Shown: positions 1 to 8,593, numbered from the stretch's first letter. The stretch is DNA of 64,000 nucleotides from Paralysiella testudinis (GCF_016894345.1 NZ_CP069798.1:1695385-1759384), one strand, 5' to 3'. Translations and numbers: made by a program. The notes: generated from the letters alone by a model not told the origin.

Positions 1-57
1 CTGGGCGATGGTTTTACCAATGGTCTGATTCAACAGATTCATCTTGTTCGGTGCCAT
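1..57 (-). CDS. 5' end of an unidentified gene leaving the window
   Basis: The first 19 codons of a minus-strand frame starting with ATG at 57 are open to the window edge (MAPNKMNLLNQTIGKTIAQ). An AAAGGA Shine-Dalgarno sequence lies five bases upstream of that ATG, which favours it over an out-of-frame ATG three bases away. Too little is visible to assign a family. Confidence 0.4.
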   Translation of the reverse strand, partial: MAPNKMNLLNQTIGKTIAQ

Positions 58-368
58 ACATGTCCTTTCATGTGGACTTGGATGGTCGCCTATCAACCCA
101 TTGACATGAAGAACCAAATAGGTTGTAATTCAACCTAAAGAGATGTTTTACTTTGTAGATATTATTTCTCACATAAATCTGATATCACATTACGACGTAA
201 CTGTTTTTCTAAATACATTTGACGTTAGGGAATAAATAAGCACAGTAAATTGACTTCTTCATCTCTTTAATTATGTTACAGCAGCTCTATGCTATTCCAA
301 AATTGGCTATAAAACATATTGATTAACAGAGAAAAATTGTTTTAATTCTTAACTAAAGGGGTCGTCAA
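58..368. other. AT-rich intergenic stretch
   Basis: This is the divergent region between the partial minus-strand gene and the lipoprotein gene at 369. It is AT-rich with no convincing open frame and no uptake sequence. It presumably carries promoters for both flanking genes, but no pair of promoter boxes stands out. Confidence 0.4.
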
Positions 369-716
369 ATGAATATTAAATCCATTATTACCATCGCTAT
401 TTCTACTATTGCACTGAGTGCTTGTGACCCTGGTATTTCAGAACAATTAGAAGTGAGTAAGTTCAGTGAACGCCATTGGCTAACTGATCAACTCCGAGAA
501 GGTGTGTCTATTGTAAATAAAGGTGATGAGTTGCAAGTCGAACGCATCATCTTTAATAAAGGTAATTGCAATTTCCCTTCCCATGTACACGAAACCGGTA
601 AATTGTTTTACGGTATCGAAATCAAAATCTTTCCAGAGTACACCCAAAGAGGTTGTGACAAAGTTTACCAAGTTGAAATCATCACTACCGATGGTTCTGC
701 TACCTATAACTGGTAA
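369..716 (+). CDS. small hypothetical lipoprotein
   Basis: A 115-residue protein with a type II signal peptide: a short basic start, a hydrophobic core and a lipobox L-S-A-C with the acylated cysteine at residue 19. The mature part has two cysteines, in GNC and RGC, that could form a disulfide, and no recognised domain. The start is supported by AAAGGGG seven bases upstream. Two more small exported proteins follow on the same strand, so this looks like a cargo block of envelope proteins in the accessory region. Membrane targeting is well supported; the function is unknown. Confidence 0.7.
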   Translation: MNIKSIITIAISTIALSACDPGISEQLEVSKFSERHWLTDQLREGVSIVNKGDELQVERIIFNKGNCNFPSHVHETGKLFYGIEIKIFPEYTQRGCDKVYQVEIITTDGSATYNW

Positions 717-792
717 GAAATAACGCTTTTAAATGTACATATTTCTTTAGAAATAACAGTCTTCTTTTAAGGTAGCTGCTACACCCTCTTGA

Positions 793-900
793 ATACTGAA
801 TAATAAAGAAGAAGCATTGTGGCTAAAACTAGCCGCTCAAAATGGCTCTGAAGCTGCCCGGAGCACTTTACTTGGATCGCGATTTAATCAATATCGGTAA
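793..900 (+). pseudogene. relic of a Sel1-like repeat protein (C-terminal end)
   Basis: An open stretch without a start codon translates to ILNNKEEALWLKLAAQNGSE followed by AARSTLLGSRFNQYR and a stop. The pattern EEAL-WLKLAAQNG-xEAAR fits the Sel1/TPR repeat consensus, in which A..WL.KAAEQG...A is typical. A stop codon lies just upstream in the same frame, so only about one repeat survives. This is probably the tail of a decayed gene cut off by rearrangement. Confidence 0.45.
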
Positions 901-937
901 ATTCAAAATCACCACCCCACTAAAAAAAGGAATCACC

Positions 938-1366
938 ATGCAAAAAATCATTATCGCAGCACTGACCATGTCCGCATCTTTAGCCATGGCCAACGATGCC
1001 CTTAAAATCAAAACCGTACAATCCTTGTACCGTTCAGCCAGCCAAGGTGTGGATAGTGCTGTCGTTCTCGAACGCAATGCCGATGCCAGCCTGAAGCAAG
1101 CTTACCGCCATGCCGATAAAGTAGAACGTCAAGGCGGGATGTGTATTGAAGAAGATCCCATGTTTGGCAATCAGGATCCTCAAACCAAAGCCAAGGTTAC
1201 CGTTACCGTATTACAAAATGGTTTGACACAAGCCAAATTCAAACAATACGGTCAAAATCAGACCATTAATTACAAGCTGTCCTGCACTGGCAATGCTTGT
1301 AAGGTCAATGATGTCTTGAACGGTGGTTCTTCCTTTAGACAAGAGTTGAGTGCGTGCAGACCTTAA
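938..1366 (+). CDS. hypothetical periplasmic protein
   Basis: A 142-residue protein with a cleavable signal peptide (MQKIIIAALTMSASLAMA, cleavage expected before NDAL). The start at 938 has AAGG seven bases upstream. A longer in-frame start at 842 would put about 30 residues before the signal peptide and is rejected. The mature protein has four cysteines, one in GGMC and three in the C-terminal third (LSC, NAC, SAC), which suggests disulfide bonding in the periplasm. No family recognised. It lies between a lipoprotein gene and another exported protein on the same strand. Confidence 0.65.
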   Translation: MQKIIIAALTMSASLAMANDALKIKTVQSLYRSASQGVDSAVVLERNADASLKQAYRHADKVERQGGMCIEEDPMFGNQDPQTKAKVTVTVLQNGLTQAKFKQYGQNQTINYKLSCTGNACKVNDVLNGGSSFRQELSACRP

Positions 1367-1406
1367 TTTTGAACATAAACCGCTTCTAAGCAGAAAGCCC
1401 ATAAAT

Positions 1407-1733
1407 ATGCAAAAATGGTTTATTCTACCGCTATTAACCATGGCATCTGCCTCTGCATTTGCCTGGCATTTTTATAGCATTGATTTGGATGACCGCAGCT
1501 TTGAGGTTATTAACCGACATGGCGGTAATGTACAAGTGGCTGATGTTAAATGTACGCGTACCGATGGTTCAGATAGCTTGTATGTTGCCGGTTATTTCTC
1601 TCCAACCGGGCGTTGGAATTATGCAGGTAAGTCTTATGCCAATGCACAGGTTCGCCAAGTACCACGTGATTTTGATGATGTTTTACCGGCCTACATGAAA
1701 TTCTGCGCCATGGTGAACAAACGCGGCTATTGA
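1407..1733 (+). CDS. hypothetical secreted protein
   Basis: A 108-residue protein starting MQKWFILPLLTMASASAFA, a clear signal peptide with cleavage after A-F-A. The mature protein is about 89 residues, rich in aromatic residues, with two cysteines (VKC, KFC) that may pair. It begins 40 bases after the preceding exported-protein gene and could be co-transcribed with it. The longer frame from 1350 overlaps that gene and is unlikely. No domain recognised. Confidence 0.6.
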   Translation: MQKWFILPLLTMASASAFAWHFYSIDLDDRSFEVINRHGGNVQVADVKCTRTDGSDSLYVAGYFSPTGRWNYAGKSYANAQVRQVPRDFDDVLPAYMKFCAMVNKRGY

Positions 1734-1862
1734 AACAAACAAAGCCATCAAAATAACCAAGGCATTTGTGTTAACGCCGCCTTAAAACCAAGCAAGCACA
1801 ATTTGAACGCTGTGCTTGCTTGATTCATTACCTCTTCAGTATATTCAGTATATGTATACCTT

Positions 1863-2486
1863 CTAACCATAACGGCGTGGTCTGCCTAAACCACTTATTT
1901 TAGGCTGATAATGGCTGGTATTAAAACTACGTAGGCTTTTACCAGCCCTGTCACGCCAAGCTTCCATTTCTCCACCCTGTTCTTTGCACAAATAAGCCGA
2001 GATGGCCTTCAACTGCTGAATCTTTTCAGTATCCGCATAATCAATAACACCCAATGGTGAGAACTCATAGCGATCTTTGTGCATATTACAGCTGTGATAC
2101 AAACCGATATCACGATTGATAATCGTATTCCAATACGCACCGATTTGCTGAGAGAGATGAATATCCCCGTGAACACACTGTCCGTTAAAGAAAAACAAAA
2201 CATGGTAGTGCCAACCTTTTTCAGCCGCGTATTCCAACTTGGCAGCATAGGCCAAATAATGCTCGAACAAGGTATTGGCACGCATATTGTTGCGCAGCTG
2301 GGTAAATTTGCTCTTGCAGTACTGTGGGGTAATCATGGGTACGTACTCTTTGATAAAAGCCAAATCTACTCTGATAACCAATAGCTTAGAATAATCAATA
2401 AACAGCGTGTCTATTAAATGAAATAATTTATTCTGATTTTGCCGATTAATCGAATAAGCCGTATGAAAAGGTAATGTAGGCAACAT
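1863..2486 (-). CDS. inovirus Gp2-like / YagK-YfjJ C-terminal domain protein
   Basis: A 207-residue protein matching the inovirus Gp2 (YagK/YfjJ) pattern: W-H-Y-H-V-L-F-F-F-N-G at about residues 92-102, then a helix with YW, a Y-L-C-K segment at 165-168 and the C-terminal signature GRPRRYG. The His-x-His on a hydrophobic strand recalls HUH replication endonucleases, but this family's activity is inferred, not shown. AGGAG six bases upstream of the ATG at 2486 supports the start. It stands alone on its strand. A divergent relative is encoded at 9767-10747 in the same element. Confidence 0.75.
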   Translation of the reverse strand: MLPTLPFHTAYSINRQNQNKLFHLIDTLFIDYSKLLVIRVDLAFIKEYVPMITPQYCKSKFTQLRNNMRANTLFEHYLAYAAKLEYAAEKGWHYHVLFFFNGQCVHGDIHLSQQIGAYWNTIINRDIGLYHSCNMHKDRYEFSPLGVIDYADTEKIQQLKAISAYLCKEQGGEMEAWRDRAGKSLRSFNTSHYQPKISGLGRPRRYG

Positions 2487-2970
2487 AGTCTGCTCCTAAA
2501 AAAGACAATATCATGAAAATAAAAGAATAATAAGTTGCTGATAATGTAAGGATTAATAAACATGATAAGAAAGCAATGAATAGATAAGAAATAAATCATC
2601 CAGTAAAGAGGATGTCAATCAAGCTCGGTATCTGGTTCTTTGTTCTATAACATCAGAACCTAAATAGATTGATGTTATTTCAACCGTTTATCCCGCATGG
2701 CGCGCAGTGTATTGAGGCAATAAACCACCTTATTGGCAATACACAAATAGCATCTGCTCATAAGATAAGCCATTGGTCAAAATAAACATTTCACGAAAGA
2801 ACAAAAAATAAATCAGAAAAAACTAAAAGAGGAAACCAAGAAATAAAATCAAGATGCGAAGAAAGATAACAAGAAAAAGAAAAATTAAGCTAAAGACAAA
2901 AACAAATATAGACAAACAGATACCTTGTAGATATCTGTTTGCCCAATGGTTCAATATACCCATCAATGCC
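2487..2970. other. AT-rich intergenic stretch
   Basis: About 480 bases, strongly A-rich around 2760-2930, between two minus-strand genes. No open frame with a usable ribosome binding site and no uptake sequence. It should hold the promoter for the gene at 1863-2486, but I cannot point to the boxes. Confidence 0.4.
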
Positions 2971-3375
2971 TTACCAGCTTAAATCGAATATCTGATTGGC
3001 CATAGTTCGAATGGCATCATCACCATCACAAGGTTGCAGCCGCAATGTTTTGTCCGTACTTGGGGTTAGGCAGCCGGCATACAGGCCGAATTCATCCAGA
3101 TATTGTAAACGGTATTGCACATCAGGATATTGCTGTCCCAATATTTGACAAGACATGACCGGAGGGTGATTGTGGGTGATAAACAGCAGACTGATTTGAT
3201 GAGCATCAGCCTGTAGCAATGCCGCTTCCAGCACATCCTGCACCGGTAGGCGGATTTTGTGCGGCAGGGTGCAGTTAGGCTGATAAGGTTCAAGCCAAAG
3301 GTGCCGTATGATTTGTATCAGGCTTGAGGGATGCTGGCTGTGAAGGGTCAGGTGATTATGACAAAGATGACGCAT
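2971..3375 (-). CDS. small protein related to the C-terminal half of Api92-like proteins
   Basis: 134 residues from the ATG at 3375, which has GGAG seven bases upstream; an ATG at 3396 is also in frame. The segment YPDVQYRLQYLDEFGLYAG parallels FPCIQIEVQYIDEGGFFAG in the adjacent larger Api92-like protein, and both follow it with a D-D-x-R stretch. It therefore looks like a stand-alone copy of that C-terminal domain, made by partial duplication or domain splitting. Last gene of the minus-strand run from 8120. Function unknown. Confidence 0.65.
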   Translation of the reverse strand: MRHLCHNHLTLHSQHPSSLIQIIRHLWLEPYQPNCTLPHKIRLPVQDVLEAALLQADAHQISLLFITHNHPPVMSCQILGQQYPDVQYRLQYLDEFGLYAGCLTPSTDKTLRLQPCDGDDAIRTMANQIFDLSW

Positions 3376-3467
3376 GATTATGCTCCACACAAACAAATAG
3401 CCGCATCAACAAGACGCGGCTGTTTGCTTATGGCTGAAGTGGTTGGATTGAATTGGCTGAAACGCAC

Positions 3468-4418
3468 TCAGTGATTGAGCACCAAGGGCTGTTTTAAGAT
3501 GCCGGCATCATCGGGTAAATGACCGTGAATGATTTGTGTCAAAGGCATGCACATACTGATGGTTCGGGCTGCATGACTGGGTTCCAATTCCTCCACTTGC
3601 ACGGGCTTTTGTTCCTTATGCGGTTCTTTATCTTTTCCCTCATTATCCTCCTGTTCTTCATCTTCCTCCTCATCATTAAACACCCAGCCGAACTGTGTTT
3701 CAGCAAAGATGCGAAAGTCGTCATCATTGCAAACAATGTCGATTAATTGGCCGTTGCCGTCCGACAGATAGGTTCCGGCAAAAAAGCCGCCTTCATCGAT
3801 GTATTGCACCTCAATTTGGATACAGGGGAACAGTGCGGCAATCTTATGGTAAATCGGTTCTGGTGGTGCCCAAGCGGTATCAAAGTAGCCGGACAGGCTG
3901 TTTTCATCAGCATTGTCATCCATCGTGCAATGATAGGCATTCCACTTAGTGCCCCAGTGTTCGATTGACCAGCCATACCAGGTAGGGTGTCCGTATAAAC
4001 GGATGTTGTTGGCACACGTGCGCCCCAGCTCAATGTTGATGCGGCATTGTTGCTGCCGTTGTGGATCGGCAGCCAACAGCTTGATGGTGTCGGCCACGGT
4101 TAATTGATTCCAATCACACAAGGGTGACAGAACCTGCTGTAAGGCATCGGTTTGATAAGGGTAGAATTTGTTGGTGCAATCTTTGAGTAAGGCGGTTTCA
4201 GGCAGCGTAAAGAGGGTGAGCGATAACTGGCTTTCGCTGCCTTCGCTGATTTGCAAATCCGACGGCATGGGAATAACGCGGTTAAAATCGATGACAGGGC
4301 TTTCACCGGCATGGGCGGCATCATCGGGATCCGGGCGAACCACCAGTAAAGCTTTAAGCCGGGCAATGTCGGTGCGGCTGCCGCTAAAGCGGAATCGGTT
4401 GGTACAATGGTTGGGCAT
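3468..4418 (-). CDS. Api92-like (YubB/DUF1281-type) phage or plasmid protein
   Basis: A 316-residue protein beginning MPNHCTNRFRFSG, the characteristic start of Api92-like/YubB proteins carried by phages, plasmids and integrative elements. The middle contains WYGWSIEHWGTKWNAY, a typical block of this family, and FPCIQIEVQYIDEGGFFAG lies in the C-terminal half. An acidic run of Glu and Asp follows at about residues 245-265. AAAGGA seven bases upstream fixes the start. The family's biochemical role is not established. It follows the RDF-like gene, with a hairpin between them at 4444-4466. Confidence 0.8.
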   Translation of the reverse strand: MPNHCTNRFRFSGSRTDIARLKALLVVRPDPDDAAHAGESPVIDFNRVIPMPSDLQISEGSESQLSLTLFTLPETALLKDCTNKFYPYQTDALQQVLSPLCDWNQLTVADTIKLLAADPQRQQQCRINIELGRTCANNIRLYGHPTWYGWSIEHWGTKWNAYHCTMDDNADENSLSGYFDTAWAPPEPIYHKIAALFPCIQIEVQYIDEGGFFAGTYLSDGNGQLIDIVCNDDDFRIFAETQFGWVFNDEEEDEEQEDNEGKDKEPHKEQKPVQVEELEPSHAARTISMCMPLTQIIHGHLPDDAGILKQPLVLNH

Positions 4419-4443
4419 GGTGTTTTCCTTTCAGGGATAAAAA

Positions 4444-4466
4444 AACAGCACCACGAGGGTGCTGTT
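4444..4466 (-). terminator. hairpin terminator between the RDF-like and Api92-like genes
   Basis: AACAGCACC and GGTGCTGTT form a perfect 9-bp stem around a 5-base loop. On the minus strand the stem runs straight into a T-rich tract (the A-run at 4438-4445 of the plus strand). It could end or attenuate transcription after the gene at 4500-5429. Confidence 0.6.
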
Positions 4467-4499
4467 GGGTTGAGTTGCTATTGAAGGACAAAGGGTGAT

Positions 4500-5429
4500 T
4501 TACGAAGCCGTACTCAGACGGGCAGCTTTCCCTGCCAATTTATCGGCCAAGGGGGTGGACATTCCGTTTGGGGCATTGTGATGACGAGTATTATCGGCTG
4601 AGGTGTTTTGCGCACCAAGCGGCGGTGGTAAAAATTCGGCCACCACCGCTTGGCCGTCTTCCTCACTTTCTTCAAACACACCGGCAGCAAAACCCATCCG
4701 CGCGGCTTCATCCAAGGCTGGCTGATTAAAACCGGCTTGCTGGCGCTGGTGATATTCATTCTGTGCCTGTTGAATGGCTTCATTCAGTGTAAAACCATCC
4801 CGCACCACCAAATCAACATAATAGATGGGTGCTCGGTAAGATTGGGTAGTGGATTTGCTGCGCAAACGCAAGGCCAGTGGCAAGGTTGACAACATGCCGT
4901 TGGCGGCTGCATGAAAATAATGCAATCGCGCCGATAAGGTGCGGATGCTGTTAAAACCGGTGGTGCGAAACACAAAGCTGCCCAACTCGTCTTCATCCCC
5001 AATCCGCACATTCATGCGTGCATAAGGCTTGCATTGCTGATTGGCACCCAGCGGGCAGTAATCCGGCCCGGGGCAGGGATGTTGCTCTGCTTGGCCGTTC
5101 ATCATCCGTTTACAATTTTCACCATTGCCCACACACAAAGGGCGGCCGCTCTGGCGGTCAAACAAGCTGTAACAGGCACGCAAATTTAAATCAGGAGCAT
5201 CAAACAGCAGACGGATGGGAATGCAGCGCAATTTAGTATCGGATTTACCGCTTTGTTGGCGCAATGCGGCATCCAAGGGGTGGTTGATCCAGCCGCTTTT
5301 GTTTTGTACTTGGGTGGTGAGGGTGAATTCATCGTCTTTTTCAGGAAGGTGCTTGCCGTTGCGTTCAACCGTTTTACCGATGGCAATCCGGCCGATAATC
5401 GGCGGGGTCAATGCGAGGCCTTTTAACAT
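4500..5429 (-). CDS. Gp3-like recombination directionality factor family protein
   Basis: A 309-residue protein that opens MLKGLALTPPIIGRIAIGK, then RNGKHLPEKDDEFTLTTQVQ, the pattern of the Gp3-like family often annotated as hydrolase or metal-binding protein. Conserved cysteines at about residues 87-135 (CYSLFD, CVGNGENC, CPGPDYC, NQQC) look like a metal site. Relatives in phages include factors that switch serine integrases to excision, but here the role is inferred only. The tail after about residue 255 is low-complexity. AAGGAG six bases upstream fixes the start. It lies between the YqaJ and Api92 genes, as in many integrative elements. Confidence 0.75.
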   Translation of the reverse strand: MLKGLALTPPIIGRIAIGKTVERNGKHLPEKDDEFTLTTQVQNKSGWINHPLDAALRQQSGKSDTKLRCIPIRLLFDAPDLNLRACYSLFDRQSGRPLCVGNGENCKRMMNGQAEQHPCPGPDYCPLGANQQCKPYARMNVRIGDEDELGSFVFRTTGFNSIRTLSARLHYFHAAANGMLSTLPLALRLRSKSTTQSYRAPIYYVDLVVRDGFTLNEAIQQAQNEYHQRQQAGFNQPALDEAARMGFAAGVFEESEEDGQAVVAEFLPPPLGAQNTSADNTRHHNAPNGMSTPLADKLAGKAARLSTAS

Positions 5430-5542
5430 AAAGTACTCCTTGGTGATTCAGGCTGCCTGAATGCGTAAGCGACAGGCTGCCTGAAAGATTGATTAATACT
5501 TTTTCAATTGTGTCTCTGGATGCTGACGGAAACATGGGCTGA

Positions 5543-6574
5543 TTACATATCGGCATGCAGCAAAAAGCGGCGGCTGCCGGGTTTGCGGGTTTGGTGTGCC
5601 GCCATCAATTCCGGGTATTGGGCACGCAGCCTTTCCGTATCCAGTACCATGCTGTCTTTACTGCGCTTCCATGAAACCGAGCCGTTACGAAATATGGCTT
5701 GACTGGCTGAACCCATGGTCTGTTCAATGCGCTGACGTAACCGGCTCTCTTCGGTTTCATGTTGTTTGATGGCTTGGCGAACGTGAACCAGTTGTTCAAA
5801 CACATGATTAAGATCGGCATCCAGGGTTAAATCCACATCTTCGCCGCTGTCTTGTGGAAACAAGCAGCGCAAAGCTTGTTCGGCAGAAGTGCTGCCATCG
5901 GCCGGCGGTGCGGTATCGGTGCTGACGTAATGCCAGAATTGCTGCTCCAATTCAATCAGTTGTGCAATCAGAGCTTCATCGCGATGGATACGATGCAGCT
6001 GCAATGTCTGCCCGCCCATCAATACCGCCACATCGGCTGCCTGATGGCCGGTAACGGCCAATTGGTGCATCACCTGAATTTGTACGTATTCCGGTACACC
6101 GTGCTGCCATAAGCGCGAACCATGAATACCGGCGGTTTTACATTCCAAAATTTGCACTTCGGCATTGCCGATTACTTCACGGTCGATATTGGCCAACATC
6201 CATGGATAATCAGGATGCTGTAAAACCGCATTAACCTTGCGGACGCGGTTGCCGCTGCGTTTGGCATATTGGGCGGCAACCAAAGGCTCCAATAGGCTGC
6301 CCCAGTATATCGGCTGGCTGTCGTCATCCGCATCCGGTTTGGCCAACATGGCATCACGACCGGTTTTTTCCAGCCACAATGCCAGAGCCGATTGATAAGG
6401 ATTAAGGCCAATCGCTGCGGCAGCATCAGAACTGCCAATGCCTTGTTTGCGTATGGCCAACCAATCTTGTTGTGGCAGGGTTTTGGTGTTAATCAAACGT
6501 AAAGCATGGCCGCTGCGGTGAACCGAACGCGTGCTTTTAGCGGCAGGACCCGCTTGAGGATTTGCGGTGAACAT
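5543..6574 (-). CDS. YqaJ-like viral recombinase (lambda exonuclease family)
   Basis: A 343-residue protein with the YqaJ/lambda-exonuclease fold motifs in order: GIGSSDAAAAIGLNPY (residues 46-60), WGSLLEP (91-97), ANIDREV (128-134), the catalytic ILECKTA (142-148) and PEYVQIQVMHQL (161-172). Such 5'-3' exonucleases make single-stranded DNA for annealing-based recombination of phages and mobile elements. The start at 6574 has AGGAGC seven bases upstream; an upstream in-frame ATG at 6619 lacks one. A partner annealing protein is not obvious nearby. Two uptake sequences follow the gene at 5450-5485. Confidence 0.88.
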   Translation of the reverse strand: MFTANPQAGPAAKSTRSVHRSGHALRLINTKTLPQQDWLAIRKQGIGSSDAAAAIGLNPYQSALALWLEKTGRDAMLAKPDADDDSQPIYWGSLLEPLVAAQYAKRSGNRVRKVNAVLQHPDYPWMLANIDREVIGNAEVQILECKTAGIHGSRLWQHGVPEYVQIQVMHQLAVTGHQAADVAVLMGGQTLQLHRIHRDEALIAQLIELEQQFWHYVSTDTAPPADGSTSAEQALRCLFPQDSGEDVDLTLDADLNHVFEQLVHVRQAIKQHETEESRLRQRIEQTMGSASQAIFRNGSVSWKRSKDSMVLDTERLRAQYPELMAAHQTRKPGSRRFLLHADM

Positions 6575-6822
6575 GATATTGCTCCTGAAATACACCAACA
6601 CCACCAGCCCGGTATCCATTGCGGATAACCGGGCCGATGGGGCTGATGTGGGTTAATTGGTGATTGGGGTTACAAGAATGTGTTTGAGATTAAACAGTTA
6701 AAATAATGGCAATCGGATTGTTGCTATTAGGTAACCGCAGTTAAATCATTGGGTTTGAGAGTAGGAGTGAATATTGAATGGCTTCAAGGTTTGCTATGTA
6801 CGGCAAAACACCCATGGACTCG

Positions 6823-7788
6823 TTACGCCACCATCTGCAATGCCTGATCCAATGCTTTTTGCTTGACCAGTGCACCTTGGCCAAACCAAGCACTGTCAAG
6901 ACGGTTTTCAGGAGAGCGGGCGCGGCGTTCGTGGTCAACAAATTCGGTTACCGAACACAGCAAGCCCCAAGCCGTGCCTTTGGCTGCCTGAAGTTCGGCA
7001 CCCCGCCCTTGGCTCTCGTACATGGCTTGCACTTTCTTCAAGGCTCGCTCATTGCTTAAACCCAAGCCGGATTGATGCTGATCACTGTCACAAAACACGC
7101 GCATAAAGTAGTTCATGGCCTCATGGGTTTTAACTTTGCATTCAGATAAGGTTTTCATGCGGTACATAAAGCCATCCCATTGTGTGAGCGCAACACCCAG
7201 CTTGCGCTTCACTGCTTCAGCATCAAAACGGGTACTGTGCGGCACCTTGACTGCACCTACCGCACCATCTAACGCAATGGCCAAGGTATTGTTGCACACT
7301 ACCCGGATGGTGGTGGGCGTGGCTACAGTGGCCAAAGTGCCATCACAAGAAGTGGCCAACAGCAAGTACCCCTTAACCAAATCATTGCCCTTAAGTACCG
7401 TTTCTTTACCGGTACGCGCCAACGCCCAAAACTTCTTGCCGCCCTTTAATACCCCGGCGGTTTCCAATTCATAGCCGGCATACTCGGCCAAATCCCGATA
7501 GAATGCCAACACCTCCTGCGGTTGCACAATCTGATACCGGCTGCCGACCACCGATAAAGGTTGGTGGTTGTCGCTACGGAACAAAACTTTTTGTTCGGCA
7601 AACGGCAATACCAGCGAAGCGGCCGAAGGATTCGGTACTTGGTAATACACCGGACTTTCCATAATCTGCCAGTCCATACCCGCTGCTTGTGCCCATACTT
7701 CAATCGGTTGTTTGGCCGGCAAGGCATTGCCCAGATTATGCCAAGGTGCTTGTTCAGTATAGGCCATGGATTCAACACAATGACTCAT
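6823..7788 (-). CDS. DUF932 phage/plasmid-like protein
   Basis: A 321-residue protein of the DUF932 family: it has the APWHNLG start, WAQAAGMDW, FRSDNHQPLSVVGSRYQIVQP, a central GKKFWALAR and the block TPTTIRVVCNNTLAIAL. Members are common next to YqaJ-type recombination genes in integrative elements and plasmids; the molecular role is unknown. The start at ATG 7788 has AGGAGG seven bases upstream and shares one base with the stop of the preceding zinc-ribbon gene, so the two are translationally coupled. An in-frame GTG at 7791 is a poorer choice. Confidence 0.85.
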   Translation of the reverse strand: MSHCVESMAYTEQAPWHNLGNALPAKQPIEVWAQAAGMDWQIMESPVYYQVPNPSAASLVLPFAEQKVLFRSDNHQPLSVVGSRYQIVQPQEVLAFYRDLAEYAGYELETAGVLKGGKKFWALARTGKETVLKGNDLVKGYLLLATSCDGTLATVATPTTIRVVCNNTLAIALDGAVGAVKVPHSTRFDAEAVKRKLGVALTQWDGFMYRMKTLSECKVKTHEAMNYFMRVFCDSDQHQSGLGLSNERALKKVQAMYESQGRGAELQAAKGTAWGLLCSVTEFVDHERRARSPENRLDSAWFGQGALVKQKALDQALQMVA

Positions 7789-8120
7789 CACACATCCTCC
7801 TCATCAACTGAAAATTGATAACCACACGACAAACAACGGTGGTTGTTTAACACTTGGCGATCCACAACTTCGCCAACCCGGGCACCCACCACCGTACCGG
7901 CAGTACCGCCCATCAAACCGCCCAATAGCGCACCGGCCAAACCACCGAGTGCGCCACCCACAGGTCCGGCCACAGCACCCAGCATCGCCCCGGCTTTAGC
8001 GCCAGACATCGCCCCGGCAGCACCACTGGCCGCGCCGCCGACCATTCCTACTGAAGCACCCGCCTTTTTGGCGAAATCGATTTTTTGGATTCGGTTTGAA
8101 TCACATTGCGGACATTGCAT
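7788..8120 (-). CDS. zinc-ribbon protein with glycine-rich hydrophobic centre
   Basis: 110 residues with two CxxC knuckles at the ends (CPQC near residue 3, CLSC near residue 97) and a central 60-residue Gly/Ala block such as GGAASGAAGAMSGAKAG and GALLGGLMGG. The pairing implies a split zinc ribbon closed around a glycine-zipper segment that could insert in or bind a membrane. The start has a near-perfect GGAGGTGA. It is coupled to the DUF932 gene, an association seen in other integrative elements. Function unknown. Confidence 0.75.
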   Translation of the reverse strand: MQCPQCDSNRIQKIDFAKKAGASVGMVGGAASGAAGAMSGAKAGAMLGAVAGPVGGALGGLAGALLGGLMGGTAGTVVGARVGEVVDRQVLNNHRCLSCGYQFSVDEEDV

Positions 8121-8250
8121 TTAATCACCTCCGTAAACAAAGAAAGCAGGCCTAAGCCTGCAAAAGGAATAAAAGAACTTGAATCGTTCACAGTAGTGAT
8201 ATGTGTCTGAAATTTTTTAGAATCAGGAAAATCAGGCAAACCGAATACAC

Positions 8251-8315
8251 ACCAAACAGCCCGCAAAAAGCCCTTGGTTTGACTCAAGGGCTTTTTGCGG
8301 GTGTCTGGTTTGGTT
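8251..8315. terminator. long inverted repeat, probable terminator
   Basis: A 17-bp perfect stem, CCCGCAAAAAGCCCTTG with its complement, surrounds an 8-base loop (8260-8301). Outer arms CCAAACAG and CTGGTTTGG extend it with a mismatch. It lies just after the AlpA gene stop on the minus strand and before the zinc-ribbon gene, so it most likely separates the regulator from the minus-strand run downstream. The stem carries its own A/T tracts and would work in either direction. Confidence 0.55.
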
Positions 8316-8327
8316 TCATCTCAACCC

Positions 8328-8558
8328 CTATTGCAGGTCTTCTGAAGCACTGTGCTGCTCAAGGAATTTGGCTTGCAGCCAGTCATCCACATGGTTGGAC
8401 AGCCATCCGGTGGACGATTGGCCTAGTTTGATGGGTTTGGGGAATGATTCGTCAAAACGGGGAGAGTGGGGGTTGAGCCAATCATAGATGGTGGATCTGC
8501 TGATTGACAATTTGTTGGCCAGTGCCGTGATACGCAGGATTTTGATTTCGGGTTGCAT
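8328..8558 (-). CDS. AlpA-family transcriptional regulator
   Basis: A 76-residue helix-turn-helix protein: ALANKLSISRSTIYDWL is the DNA-recognition helix pair, then FPKPIKLG and STGWLSNHVDDWL, the classic AlpA/CP4-57 regulator pattern. AlpA proteins activate excision or early genes of cryptic prophages and islands. GGAG lies nine bases before the start. An imperfect palindrome at 8594-8617 just upstream could be its own operator. It heads the recombination-gene run on the minus strand. Confidence 0.88.
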   Translation of the reverse strand: MQPEIKILRITALANKLSISRSTIYDWLNPHSPRFDESFPKPIKLGQSSTGWLSNHVDDWLQAKFLEQHSASEDLQ

Positions 8559-8593
8559 GTATGAAAACTCCAGTTAAGTTAAATTGGAGAGTC

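Noticed and set aside
842..937. Longer N-terminus for the periplasmic protein starting at 842
   Set aside because: It would bury a perfect signal peptide behind 32 residues; a good Shine-Dalgarno sequence lies before 938.
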